Assembly (NCBI RefSeq): GCF_017876495.1
Contig: NZ_JAGIOB010000001.1
Location: 248,001-312,000 of the forward strand
DNA: 64,000 bases
Direction: 5' to 3'
DNA from: Microlunatus capsulatus
Lineage (GTDB): Bacteria; Actinomycetota; Actinomycetes; Propionibacteriales; Propionibacteriaceae
Shown: piece after piece, positions 38,382-47,970 of the stretch
Position numbering within the stretch: the stretch's first letter is position 1
How the letters are laid out: the number at the start of each line of letters is the position of its first letter
Notes under the pieces: generated by a model
The model's database searches: none
Told to the model about the DNA's origin: nothing
What the model saw: only the letters and a program-made list of their open reading frames with translations
Position numbers and translations under genes: made by a program

Positions 38382-41300
38382 GCGGACCGCTGTGGCTGCG
38401 CAGCGTCCAGCGCCGACCCCACATCGCCGTGCTGCTCTGCCTGCTCTCGGCGGTGGCGGTGATGACGTCGGTGCTGGGCCCGCTGCTGGTCCGGGCGGTC
38501 CAGCAGTCGACCCTCAGCGATGCGCTCGAGGCCAGTGGGCTCCCCGGGACGTCCATCTCGGTCTCGGGTGACGCCGGGGCCGACGACCCGTGGCTGAGCG
38601 TCGAGGACCTCGCGGTCGCGGCGGTGGAGGCCGGCCGGCAGGCGGCCCCGCAGCAGTGGGAGGACCCGCAGGTCCTGACCCGGTCCACCTCCCTCACCTT
38701 CTCCACCGCGCGCACCGGCGCCGCTCCCACCGCCGCCCTGGTCAACGCCGTCGACGGTGACTGCGGCGCCTTCCGCCTCACCGAGGGCCGCTGCCCCGCC
38801 GCTCCCGGCCAGGCGATGCTCAGCACGGCCGACGCCACGGCCCGGGAGGTCGCGGTCGGCGACCGGCTCTCCTTCAGCCTGGCCCGGGTGCCGCGGACCA
38901 CCGTCACCGTCGTCGGGCTCTACGACGCCGACGGCTCGGCCACCGCCGGCCTCACCCGGCCCGGCACCACCGCCGGGGTGGCGGCCGGGGTCGAGGCCGA
39001 CCCGCTCGTCCTCAGCCGGCGCCAGGCCGAGGAGCTCCCGCTGCCGGTCGAGATCAGCGTCCGGCTGGCCCTGCGGCCGGGCCTGGCCGTCGGCGACGTC
39101 CCCGTGGTGCAGGCCTCCGTCGAGCAGCTCAAGACCGCCACCAACGCCCAGGACCGGCTGCTCGCCGTCCAGAGCCAGCTTCCCGAGGTCCTCGACCGGG
39201 TGGACGACCAGGCCTCCGCCGCCCGGGTGCTGGTCCTCGTCACCGACGTGCAGGCGGTCTTCCTGGCCCTGTTCGCCCTCGCGATCGTCCTGCAGCGGAT
39301 CGGCCGGACCCGGGCCGGCGAGTGGAGCGTCGGACGGCTGCGCGGGGTGCCGCGGGGACGCTGGCTGCGCTCGGTGCTCACCGAGCCGCTGCTCGCCATC
39401 CTCGTCGGCCTGCCGCTCGGCTTCCTGGCCGGGAGCGCCGTCGGCCGGCTGGGTGCCGACCTCGTGCTGCGCCCCGGCACCCCCGTCGAGCCGTGGCGGT
39501 GGCCGGTCGTCGCCGCCGCGGTCGCCACCACCGTCGTGGCGGTCGCCGCCCTGGTCGGGGTCACCCTGCCGAGCATCCGCCGCCCGCTCGCCGAGCTGGT
39601 CCAGCAGGAGTCCGAGTCGCGCCGGCTGACGACGGCGGGCGCGGTCGTGCACGCCGGGGTGTTCCTGCTGGCCGCCGCCACCATCTACCAGCTCGTGACC
39701 GGGGGCCGGCTCTCCAGCAGCGGCCCGCAGCTGGGGCTGCTCGCGCCCGGCCTGTTCGCGCTGGCCGTCGCGCTCGGGGCCGTCCGGCTGGCCGTCGTCG
39801 TGGTCCGTCGGGTCACCACCCGGCCCCCGCGCGGCCTCGCCTCCCTGGTCGTCGGCCGGCACGCCGCGCGGACCCCGTCCTCGCTCAACCCGGCCATGGT
39901 CATCGCCGTCGGCGTCGCGCTGGCGGTGTTCGCCAGCCAGGTGCTCGTGTTCTCCGAGCGCAACCAGGGCCTGCGCGCCGACGCCGTCACCGGGGCCAGC
40001 ACCGTCCTCGGCGTCTCGGTCGCGCCCGGCGCCGACCTGCTCACGGCCGTCCGGGCCGCCGACCCCGACGGGCGGCAGGCGATGGCGGTGCAGCAGAGCG
40101 CCGTCGTCGCCTCCAACGGCGCCGCCCGCATCCTCGCGGTCGACAGCCCGCGGCTGGCGGCGGTCTCCAGCTGGTCGCCCGACTGGGCCGGCGTCGACGA
40201 CCTGGCCCCGGCGCTGACCGCGGGCCAGCGGGAGCCGGTCGTGCTCCGCGGCGAACGCGTCGACGTCGAGCTGGCCGACCTCGAGCTGCTGCCCCTGCAG
40301 CTGCCGCCCTCGGCCCCGCGGGACGCGGTCTACCCGCCGCCCCCGCCCGACCTCGCCCTGACCGTCGAGGCGCAGGGCCGCTGGCAGACGGTCCGGCTCG
40401 GGCCCCTCGAGCGGTCCGCCCGGGAGCAGCGGCTGACCGCGGCGCTGCCGTGCGCGGCGGGCTGCCGGCTGGTCTCGATCGGCCTCGCCGCCGGCGCCAA
40501 CGCCCCCTACCGGGCGACGCTCACCGTCACCGGCGTGGGCACCGACGTCCAGCCCGTCGCCGACTCGGCCGCCTGGCTGGCGCTGGACCAGGGCTGGCAC
40601 GAGCAGACGGCCAACGACACCCAGCCCGAGCCGACGGCCATGGCGACCCCGGCCGCCTCTCCCGACGGCCTGGCCCTGGTGGCGTTCGACGAGCAGGGCG
40701 GCAGCGTCACCGCGGTCTCCCCCGGCGACACCGTCGACCCGCTCCCGGCGCTGCTCGGCCCCACCACCTCCCTCACGCCCGTCCCGGGGCGGGTCGGGGC
40801 GGTCAACGGCATCGGCCTGGACGGGCAGGACCAGCGGCTGACGGTGCTCGGCACCGCCGCCGTCCTGCCCCGCTGGCTGGACGACGGCGTGCTCGTCGAC
40901 CTCGGCGCCGCCCGCACCCTGTCCGACCCGGCGGCCAGCCAGATGGTCGACCAGGTCTGGCTGGCGCCGGGGGCCTCGCCGCAGCTGGAGGAGCGGCTGG
41001 CGGAGAACGGGGTCCGGGTGCAGAGCCGCGAGCTGCTCAGCACCACCCGGGAGGCGCTCGAGCAGCAGGCCACCACCCGCGGGGCCGCGGTGGCGGTGGT
41101 CATCAGCGTCGCCGCGCTCGCGCTCAGCCTGCTCGCCCTGGTCGCCGCCCGCTGGACCGACGCCGGCCGCCGTCGCACCGACTGGCGCGCGCTCCGCGAG
41201 GGCGGGGTCAGCCCCCGTCGGCTGCGCCGGCTGGCGCGCACCGAGATCGCCGCGCCCGCCGTCCTGGCCGTCGTCGTCGGCCTGCTCGCGGGCGCGGCCG

Positions 41301-41479
41301 CCGCCCGGGTCGCCGGCTCGCGGCTCCCCCTGGTCGACGCCGACGCCCCCGGACCCCCGCTGGACCTCCAGCTGGCCTGGTGGCCGGTGCTGCTGCTGGG
41401 GGCCGGCGCGGTCCTCGTCATCGCGGTCGTCGCCCAGGTCGGGGCCCTCGCCGAGGTGCGCGCGGAGGAGGACCGGTGA
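38378..41479 (+). CDS. FtsX-like ABC transporter permease
   Basis: A 1033-residue protein. A membrane helix near the N-terminus (HIAVLLCLLSAVAVMTSVLG, about 13-32) is followed by a large outer domain, a group of helices at about 285-485 (FtsX domain), a second outer domain, and a final set of helices from about 900 to 1025. This is the MacB/LolE-like permease architecture of type VII ABC systems, used for moving lipoproteins, peptides or drugs at the outer face of the membrane. Starts GTG; two ATPase genes follow with GTGA overlaps. Confidence 0.85.
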   Translation: MSGPLWLRSVQRRPHIAVLLCLLSAVAVMTSVLGPLLVRAVQQSTLSDALEASGLPGTSISVSGDAGADDPWLSVEDLAVAAVEAGRQAAPQQWEDPQVLTRSTSLTFSTARTGAAPTAALVNAVDGDCGAFRLTEGRCPAAPGQAMLSTADATAREVAVGDRLSFSLARVPRTTVTVVGLYDADGSATAGLTRPGTTAGVAAGVEADPLVLSRRQAEELPLPVEISVRLALRPGLAVGDVPVVQASVEQLKTATNAQDRLLAVQSQLPEVLDRVDDQASAARVLVLVTDVQAVFLALFALAIVLQRIGRTRAGEWSVGRLRGVPRGRWLRSVLTEPLLAILVGLPLGFLAGSAVGRLGADLVLRPGTPVEPWRWPVVAAAVATTVVAVAALVGVTLPSIRRPLAELVQQESESRRLTTAGAVVHAGVFLLAAATIYQLVTGGRLSSSGPQLGLLAPGLFALAVALGAVRLAVVVVRRVTTRPPRGLASLVVGRHAARTPSSLNPAMVIAVGVALAVFASQVLVFSERNQGLRADAVTGASTVLGVSVAPGADLLTAVRAADPDGRQAMAVQQSAVVASNGAARILAVDSPRLAAVSSWSPDWAGVDDLAPALTAGQREPVVLRGERVDVELADLELLPLQLPPSAPRDAVYPPPPPDLALTVEAQGRWQTVRLGPLERSAREQRLTAALPCAAGCRLVSIGLAAGANAPYRATLTVTGVGTDVQPVADSAAWLALDQGWHEQTANDTQPEPTAMATPAASPDGLALVAFDEQGGSVTAVSPGDTVDPLPALLGPTTSLTPVPGRVGAVNGIGLDGQDQRLTVLGTAAVLPRWLDDGVLVDLGAARTLSDPAASQMVDQVWLAPGASPQLEERLAENGVRVQSRELLSTTREALEQQATTRGAAVAVVISVAALALSLLALVAARWTDAGRRRTDWRALREGGVSPRRLRRLARTEIAAPAVLAVVVGLLAGAAAARVAGSRLPLVDADAPGPPLDLQLAWWPVLLLGAGAVLVIAVVAQVGALAEVRAEEDR

Positions 41480-42323
41480 CCGGGACGCAGCAGGGGGCGG
41501 CGGTCCGCACCGTCGGGGTGGTGCACGTCTACCGGGTGGCCGGCACCGACGTGGCCGCGCTGCGCGGCGTCGACCTCGCGGTCGCCCCGGGCGAGCGGGT
41601 GGCCCTGCTCGGTCCCTCGGGCTCGGGCAAGTCCACGCTGCTGAGCGTGGTCGCGGGGCTCCGCCGCCCGTCGGCGGGCTCGGTGCTGGTCGACGGCCGT
41701 GACATCGCCCGCTACACGGAGGCGCAGCTCTACGGCTACCGCAGCGAGAGCCTCGGGCTGATGATGCAGGGCGCGGTCTCCAACCTGCTGCCCTACGCCA
41801 GCCCGCGGGAGAACGTCGCCTTCGTCGGCGGCCGGGGCCGGTCCCGCGGCCGCGACCCGGTGGCCGAGGAGGCGCTGGCCGCGGCCGGGCTGGCCGACGA
41901 GCGACGACCGGTGGGGGTGCTCGGCCGCGCGGACCAGCAGGCGACGGCGCTCGCGGTCGCCATGGCCGGCAGCCCGCGCCTGCTGCTGGTCGACGAGCCC
42001 ACCAGCCAGCTGGACGACGACGCCCGCGAGAGCCTGCTGGACACCCTGGTCCAGACGACGACGGCCGTCGGCACCACCTTGCTGATGGTCACCCACGACG
42101 AGCAGGTCGCGCACCGCATGCAGCGGATGGTCCGGATGCGCGACGGCCGGGTGGGGGCCGAGGGCCAGCGGCACGAGCAGTACGCGGTGATCGGCGCCGA
42201 CGGCTCGGTGCAGCTGCCCGAGGAGCTGCTGGCGTCCTGGCCCGCCGGGTCCACCGTGTCGGTGCAGGCCTCCTCCCCCGACGAGATCAGCATCCGCCGG
42301 CGGCTGCCGGCCGAGGAGGCGCC

Positions 42324-42327
<4 letters not shown>
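41476..42327 (+). CDS. ABC transporter ATPase with intact Walker A and degenerate signature
   Basis: The 283-residue NBD starts in a GTGA overlap with the permease. It has a complete Walker [10 protein letters not shown] (46-54), a Q-loop (Gln98 in LMMQGAVS), Walker B LLLVDEP (169-175), D-loop SQLD and H-loop THD with His207. The signature LSGGQ is replaced by [10 protein letters not shown] (149-158). A C-terminal extension of about 60 residues follows ([13 protein letters not shown] onward), not part of the NBD. With the next ATPase it should form an asymmetric heterodimer. Confidence 0.9.
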
Positions 42328-43001
<674 letters not shown>

Positions 43002-43036
43002 CCGGGCCCGGTCGGGCGCCGGTCGGACGCACCCGG

Positions 43037-43084
43037 TCAGGCCCGGCGCGGCTCAGGCCCGGCGCGGCTCAGGCCCGGCGCGGG
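43037..43084. repeat. Three tandem copies of a 16-bp unit at a gene end
   Basis: TCAGGCCCGGCGCGGC is repeated three times (43037-43052, 43053-43068, 43069-43084, last base differing). Each copy contains TCA, a stop codon on the minus strand; the copy at 43069 provides the stop of the membrane protein. Confidence 0.75.
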
Positions 43085-44694
43085 CAGAGCCGCAGCCGGC
43101 CGACCTCGCGGGCGGCGTCGCAGTCCCACTCCTGGTCCAGCACCGCCCGGACGTCCGGGGGCTGGCGGCCCACGACGAACCAGGACGTCTCGACGACCAG
43201 CCAGCGGGAGCCGGGCGCGCTGAGGCACGCCAGGTTCTCGCGGTAGCTGGCGGTCCCCAGCCGGGCCTGCTGCCGGGTGCGCTGCAGGAACAGCGGCGAC
43301 GGGTAGCGGCAGCGCGTCGGGTTGCCGAGCCAGTAGGTCCACTCGCCGCTGGTCAGGTAGGTGACCGGGACGCCCGCACCGCCGACGACGGCGTGGACCT
43401 CCCGGACCGTCGCCCGGCGGTCGTCGCGGACCTGCCGCGTGCTCGGCGGCCGCTCCCCGTCGGGGTCCGCGGGACGGAGCAGCTGCGCGGACCACGGCGT
43501 CGCGCCCGGGACCAGCAGGGCCAGGGCCGCCACCGCGGCCACCGCGGCACCCGCCCGCCGGTCGTCGGGTCGCCGGCCCCGGACGACGCCCGCCCAGCCG
43601 AGGCCCGCGACGGCGAGCAGGGCGAGCCCGCCGACCCAGAGCCGCTGGTGGCCGGTCTGCCAGCTCGTGCTGGTGGTCGTCAGCGCCGAGGCCGCGGTCA
43701 CGGCGACCAGCAGGACGGCGCCGGCCGCGGCGCCCATCCGGCCCCGGAGCGCGCGGAACACCGCGACCAGCGCGACGACCAGGAGCGGCAGCGCGTGGTA
43801 GCCGAAGTACTGGCCCTGGGCCACGACCATCCCCCCGGTGACGAGGACGGCGACGGCCACGACCGCCCGCTCGGCGCGGGGCACCAGCACCAGCGCCGCC
43901 GGCAGCAGGGCGAGGACGGGGTGGTCGGCCGCCAGGGCCAGCAGGAACGGGCCGGCGTCGGGCAGCTGCTCGGCGGCGTCGACCTGGACCGCGCGGATGT
44001 CGAGGAGCCAGTGCACCTCCCACGGCACGAGGAGCAGCGTCGCCACCACGACGAGGACGCCGACGACCACCGACCCGCCGAGCACCCGCAGCCCCCGGCC
44101 GCGGTCCAGGGCCAGCACCACCACGAGGCCCAGGACGGCGACCGGGAGGGTGACGACCTTCATGCCGGCCGCCGCCACCAGCAGCACCCCGGCCAGCACC
44201 GCCAGCACCGCCAGCCCCGCGCGCCCGCGGTCGCCGAGGAGGGCGACCCCGACGCCGGCCGCCGTCAGCAGCGCCGCCATCCAGTCCGGCTCGCCGCCGC
44301 TCACCGGACCCAGCACCACGAGCCCGACGGCCACCACGGCGGCGTGCAGCCAGGGTGCCCCGACCCCCTGCCGGGCCAGGCCCCGCCCCAGCAGCGCCCC
44401 GGCGGCCAGGGCGAGCAGGACCAGCAGCACGCGGACGGCCAGCTCGAACGCCACGACCCCCGAGGTGGACGCGCGGGCGGCACGGAACACCGCGTCCATG
44501 ACCAGCCGGTAGGCCAGTGGCCGGTGGGAGAAGGTCCCGGCCGCGGAGCCGTCGGAGACGAGCTTTACGCCGGCCTCGTAGCGCAGGTTCGGGTTCAGCG
44601 GAGCCACCAGGAACACCAGGCAGGCGGCCAGGACGGCGGCGCAGGCCAGCCCGACGCCGACGCGGCCGACGAGCGGACGGGGTCGGTCGGGCAC
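43069..44694 (-). CDS. Polytopic membrane protein, glycosyltransferase-like (PMT/GT-C-type)
   Basis: The product has 541 residues and about eleven hydrophobic helices from residue 10 to about 430, followed by a soluble C-terminal domain with PVTYLTSGEWTYWLGNPTRC and WLVVETSWFVV. The first outer loop (NPNLRYEAGVKLVSDGSAAG) and the general layout resemble GT-C glycosyltransferases of the arabinofuranosyl/mannosyl type, but no definite family signature (such as a clear DD or DE pair) was identified. The GTG is leaderless with TACGGT 6 nt upstream. No operon partner. Confidence 0.6.
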   Translation of the reverse strand: MPDRPRPLVGRVGVGLACAAVLAACLVFLVAPLNPNLRYEAGVKLVSDGSAAGTFSHRPLAYRLVMDAVFRAARASTSGVVAFELAVRVLLVLLALAAGALLGRGLARQGVGAPWLHAAVVAVGLVVLGPVSGGEPDWMAALLTAAGVGVALLGDRGRAGLAVLAVLAGVLLVAAAGMKVVTLPVAVLGLVVVLALDRGRGLRVLGGSVVVGVLVVVATLLLVPWEVHWLLDIRAVQVDAAEQLPDAGPFLLALAADHPVLALLPAALVLVPRAERAVVAVAVLVTGGMVVAQGQYFGYHALPLLVVALVAVFRALRGRMGAAAGAVLLVAVTAASALTTTSTSWQTGHQRLWVGGLALLAVAGLGWAGVVRGRRPDDRRAGAAVAAVAALALLVPGATPWSAQLLRPADPDGERPPSTRQVRDDRRATVREVHAVVGGAGVPVTYLTSGEWTYWLGNPTRCRYPSPLFLQRTRQQARLGTASYRENLACLSAPGSRWLVVETSWFVVGRQPPDVRAVLDQEWDCDAAREVGRLRLCPRRA

Positions 44695-44700
44695 CGGGTG

Positions 44701-44706
44701 ACCGTA
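44701..44706 (-). promoter_or_regulatory. -10 box TACGGT of a leaderless promoter
   Basis: TACGGT on the minus strand ends 6 nt before the GTG at 44694. Confidence 0.45.
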
Positions 44707-44828
44707 GGGAGCCCGTGCGACGGGCACCCGACGTCCGGGTGAACGGCGGGTGCGGGGGCCGCGCCGCGGGGCCGGCGGTCGGGGTGGTGACGCCCGGGGG
44801 GCGGCGTTCCCGTCCCCCCGGCTCCGCG

Positions 44829-45953
44829 TCAGAGCCAGCGGCGCCGGCGGAAGATGAGGTAGAGGACGGCGCCGACGGCGAGCATCGCGACCAGCGCGAG
44901 CGGGTAGCCGTAGCGCCAGTCGAGCTCGGGCATGTGCTCGAAGTTCATCCCGTACACCGTGCCCACCAGCGTCGGGGCGAACAGGATGGCGGCCCAGGAG
45001 GAGATGCGCTTGACCTCCTCGCTCTGGGCCAGGCTCGACTCGCTGAGGTGCCGCATCTCGTCGTTCTGCCGCTGCCCCACCAGGGTGGCGTGCACCGTCA
45101 GCGCGTTCTGCAGCAGCGCCCGGAAGCCGTCGGCCCGCTCCACGAGCCGGATGGCGTGGTCGGCGACGTCGCGCAGGTTGCGCTGCAGCTCGACGTCGAC
45201 CCCGTACTTGTCGAAGCCGCCCTTCAGCGCCTCGAGGATGCCGAGCAGCGGTCGGGTGGTGCGCTGGAACTCGATCACCTCCCGCGACAGGTCGTAGATC
45301 CGCCGGGAGACGGCGTCGTCGCCGGTGTTGAACAGCTGGTCCTCGATCTCGTCGATGTCGTTCTCGAGCCCGGCCGCCACCGGCTCGTACTCGTCGACGA
45401 CCTGGTCGAGGATCGCGTAGAGGATGGCCTCGGGCCCGCAGCCGAGCAGTCCCGGGTTGGACTCCAGCCGCTGCCGCACCGCGGCCAGGTCGGGTGACTC
45501 CGCCTGGCGCACGGTCACGACGAACGAGGGCCCGACGAAGACGTGCAGCTCGCCGAACTCGACCCGCTCCTCGGCCTCGAGGTAGCGGGCCGGCCGCAGC
45601 ACGATGAACAGGATCTCGCCGTAGCGCTCCAGCTTCGGCCGCTGGTGGGCGAGGATCGCGTCCTCCACGGCCAGCGGGTGGAGGTCGAACTCCTGCGCCA
45701 CCGACGTGATCTCGGCGACGGTCGGGCGGTACATCCCGATCCAGGCCGTGCCGCGCCGCTCCCGCAGCAGCTCGTAGGTCTCCTCCAGGCTGGCCGGGTT
45801 GCCCGTCCGGACGCCGTCCACGTAGATCGCGTTGTCGACGAGGCTCGGCTGGCGGGACTCCTCGGCGGCCGTCGGGCTGGCGCCGGGGTGCACGACGGCG
45901 CCGACCGGCGGGGCCAGGCGACGGGGCAGGCGCAGGGTGGGACGGATCGGCAT
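44829..45953 (-). CDS. corA: CorA-type magnesium/cobalt transporter
   Basis: This 374-residue protein has the CorA layout: a large N-terminal cytoplasmic funnel domain (ESRQPSLVDNAIYVDGVRTG onward) and two C-terminal helices, with YGMNFEHMPEL, the GMN signature that forms the entrance, between them. The long helix is marked by RNLRDVADHAIRLVERADGFR. A frame with ATG is open further upstream; the ATG at 45953 is selected because GGGAG precedes it by 5 nt. It works as a pentamer in the inner membrane. Mg2+ is the usual substrate. Confidence 0.9.
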   Translation of the reverse strand: MPIRPTLRLPRRLAPPVGAVVHPGASPTAAEESRQPSLVDNAIYVDGVRTGNPASLEETYELLRERRGTAWIGMYRPTVAEITSVAQEFDLHPLAVEDAILAHQRPKLERYGEILFIVLRPARYLEAEERVEFGELHVFVGPSFVVTVRQAESPDLAAVRQRLESNPGLLGCGPEAILYAILDQVVDEYEPVAAGLENDIDEIEDQLFNTGDDAVSRRIYDLSREVIEFQRTTRPLLGILEALKGGFDKYGVDVELQRNLRDVADHAIRLVERADGFRALLQNALTVHATLVGQRQNDEMRHLSESSLAQSEEVKRISSWAAILFAPTLVGTVYGMNFEHMPELDWRYGYPLALVAMLAVGAVLYLIFRRRRWL

Positions 45954-46064
45954 CAGGGCTCCCATCGGGACGAGGTCGCCGGAGTGTAGGCCCCGCACCG
46001 GGCGGCGAGGTGTCCTCGCGGTGTCCGCCCGGCCCCCCGGCGCCCTCCCGGGCACCGCCGGGGG

Positions 46065-46670
46065 TCACCGCCAGGCGGTCATGCCCTCGGCCAGGCTGCG
46101 GCGGGCCCGGGCGAGCCGTCCGCGGACCGTGCTCACGGGGGCGCCCACGGCGTCCGCGATCTCGGGGTAGGTCAGGTGGTGCAGCTCGCGCAGCACCCAG
46201 CAGGCCCGCTGCTCCGGCGGCAGGGCGGCGACCAGCTGCTGCAGGCCGGCGAGCCCGCCCGCCGTCTGCACGACGTCCTCCGGCCCCGGGGAACGGCTCC
46301 CGCACACCTCGTCGCGCCCGTCGGGCTCCTCGGCCGGCAGCCCGACCTCGGAGGGCCGCCGGCTGCGGGCCCGCAGCAGGTCCAGGCAGCAGCGGGTGCC
46401 GAGCTGACGGCTCCAGACGTGGAAGGCCCGCGGGTCGGCGAGGGTCGGCAGGCGCCGCCAGACCAGCACGAAGATGTCCTGGACGGCGTCCTCGGCCTCG
46501 CCCCGGTCCCCGAGCAGGCGGAACGCGAGGCGGAACATCTCGCGCTGGTACCGGTGCACGAGCTGCTCGAAGGCGTCCACGTCACCGCGCCGGGCGGCCG
46601 CCACCACCGTGGCCTGGACGAGGAACGCCCCGGGTTCCTCCGCGAGGAGCTCCGCGGTCGCGGCGCTCAT
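46065..46670 (-). CDS. ECF-type RNA polymerase sigma factor
   Basis: A 201-residue group 4 sigma factor. Region 2 has FEQLVHRYQREMFRLAFRLL with GEAEDAVQDIFVLVW, and region 4 ends LPPEQRACWVLRELHHLTYPEIADAVGAPVSTVRGRL. The linker contains two cysteine pairs (GTRCCLDLL and DEVCGS). Its ATG overlaps the stop of a 35-codon ORF as ATGA, so translation depends on that ORF. No recognisable anti-sigma gene lies next to it. Confidence 0.88.
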   Translation of the reverse strand: MSAATAELLAEEPGAFLVQATVVAAARRGDVDAFEQLVHRYQREMFRLAFRLLGDRGEAEDAVQDIFVLVWRRLPTLADPRAFHVWSRQLGTRCCLDLLRARSRRPSEVGLPAEEPDGRDEVCGSRSPGPEDVVQTAGGLAGLQQLVAALPPEQRACWVLRELHHLTYPEIADAVGAPVSTVRGRLARARRSLAEGMTAWR

Positions 46671-46774
46671 CCCTCCACGGCCAGGGCCGGGACGCCGCCG
46701 TCGGCGGTCGTGGGGTCGGTGGGACCGGTCGACGCGGTCGGGCCGGTGGCCAGGAGGCTGGATCTGCGCCTCAT
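46667..46774 (-). CDS. Small ORF translationally coupled to the sigma factor (35 residues)
   Basis: A minus-strand ATG at 46774 with TGAGGAGCA 8-9 nt upstream opens a 35-residue frame beginning MRRRSSLLATGPTASTG and ending in VPALAVEG. Its TGA overlaps the ATG of the ECF sigma gene (ATGA). The ribosome binding site and the overlap indicate that it is translated. It could be a leader peptide or a small regulator; no family is recognised. Confidence 0.55.
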   Translation of the reverse strand: MRRRSSLLATGPTASTGPTDPTTADGGVPALAVEG

Positions 46775-47061
46775 CGTGGTGCTCCTCAGGCAGGCGCCGG
46801 CACGTCCGTCACCCGATGGGGACCGCGCACGGTGCGACGCCCGTCCCGGGCTTCCCCAGCGACTTCTTCGGAGGCTCGGAGAAAGAGGATTGCCCGGACA
46901 AAGAAGCAACACGAAGAGGTCGGGGCAGGTCAAAGATCGCCCCGCGCCGGGCTCGGCCCGGGGCCGACGGCGTGCGGACCGCGGCCGAGAACTTCCTGAC
47001 GGCACGGTGAGAGGCCGGCCGCCACGCGGTCCGGAGCGCCCGCGCCGGGCACGATGGGGCC
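46775..47061. other. Intergenic region upstream of the sigma operon
   Basis: About 290 bp separate the sigma operon from the DedA-like gene. A lower-GC part (46860-46960) contains a minus-strand TTTGACC element at about 46936 that could be a -35 box; the corresponding -10 is not clear. No gene with the local codon bias is visible on either strand. Confidence 0.35.
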
Positions 47062-47841
47062 ATGACGACGTCCCCGGACCCCGAGGTGCCGCCCGCCCGC
47101 CCGACCATGGCGGGAGCCGACCCCGCGCCGACCACCGCCGAACCCGGCCGGCCCCCCACCTGGGCCGACGTGCTGCCCTGGGAGGGCCGTGCGACCCGCG
47201 GCGACAAGGTGCTCCTGGGCACGATCTTCGGCGTCATGGGCGTGCTCCTGCTGACGATCCCGCTGCGGCCCTTCCTGCTGGCCAGCCACCCGGTGGTGCT
47301 GGAGCTGGTCACCGGCAGCCTGTCCGCGATCGGCGCCGGCGCGGCCTTCGCCCGGATCGGGGAGACCTCCCTGGCGCTCGTGGTGCTGGCGGGCGTCGTC
47401 GGGATGATCAAGCTCGACTGGCTGTTCTGGCTCGCGGGACGCCGCTGGGGCGCGCGGGTCGTCGCCCTGTTCGCGCCCGGTGAGCGCGCGGGCCGCTTCG
47501 TGGAGCGGCTGCGGACCGCCAACCCGTGGCTGGTCCGGCTCGCCGTGCTGGCCGGCGCCCTGCCCGGCGTCCCCGCCGTCGCCGTCTACTGCCTCGCGGG
47601 CCTGACGCGGATGCGGCTGGCGACCTTCCTGCTGTTCGACGCCCTGGGCGCGCTGCTGGTGGTGGGCCTGGTGGCCGGCCTCGGCTACGGCCTCGGCCAG
47701 CACGCCGTCGACGTCGTGCTGCTGGTCGACAAGTACGCCCTCTGGGTCAGCCTGGCGCTGGTCGTCGTGGTGTCCGTCGCCGCCGGCCGCCGCAGCTCAC
47801 GGCAGGCCGCCGCCGCCCATGAGGGACGCAGCGGCACCTGA
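47062..47841 (+). CDS. DedA-like (VTT domain) membrane protein
   Basis: The 259-residue protein has a proline-rich N-terminal cytoplasmic part of about 45 residues and about five membrane helices. The order GAGAAFARIGETSLALVVLAG, WLFWLAGRRWG and ALPGVPAVAVYCLAGLTRMRL matches the SNARE-associated/VTT domain of DedA proteins. These act in phospholipid flipping or membrane homeostasis. A CACGAT element 6 nt before the ATG suggests a leaderless start. It ends convergently with the oxidoreductase at 47971. Confidence 0.75.
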   Translation: MTTSPDPEVPPARPTMAGADPAPTTAEPGRPPTWADVLPWEGRATRGDKVLLGTIFGVMGVLLLTIPLRPFLLASHPVVLELVTGSLSAIGAGAAFARIGETSLALVVLAGVVGMIKLDWLFWLAGRRWGARVVALFAPGERAGRFVERLRTANPWLVRLAVLAGALPGVPAVAVYCLAGLTRMRLATFLLFDALGALLVVGLVAGLGYGLGQHAVDVVLLVDKYALWVSLALVVVVSVAAGRRSSRQAAAAHEGRSGT

Positions 47842-47874
47842 CCACGGGGACCTGACCGCGGGGACCTGACCCAC
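47833..47874. repeat. Three tandem copies of a 14-bp unit spanning the DedA stop
   Basis: A unit of the form GGGACCTGACCGCG occurs three times (47833-47846, 47847-47860, 47861-47874, imperfect). Each contains TGA; the first provides the stop codon of the DedA-like gene. Confidence 0.65.
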
Positions 47875-47896
47875 GGCCGGGGGCCCGGACGCACGA

Positions 47897-47930
47897 CAGC
47901 GGTGGCGGCACGTGGGTGCCCCCACCGCTG
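47897..47930. terminator. Bidirectional hairpin terminator
   Basis: CAGCGGTGG (47897-47905) pairs with CCACCGCTG (47922-47930) and an inner GGCAC/GTGCC stem extends it, with a GTGG loop. It lies between the convergent DedA-like gene and the uptake operon. Confidence 0.6.
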
Positions 47931-47970
47931 ACGTCAGCGGACGGGTGACGAGCGGGTGCTCGTCAGCAGG

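Noticed and set aside
37244-41479. A single open frame of more than 1400 codons covering the ABC permease and everything upstream
   Set aside because: The part before 38378 has no coding bias in that frame, runs through a G tract and degraded gene, and contains no family motif; the real permease starts at 38378 in a GTGA overlap.
46811-47010. Plus-strand frame GFPSDFFGGSEKED... as a small gene
   Set aside because: Lower third-position GC than local genes, no ribosome binding site and no family; it lies in the probable promoter region of the sigma operon.
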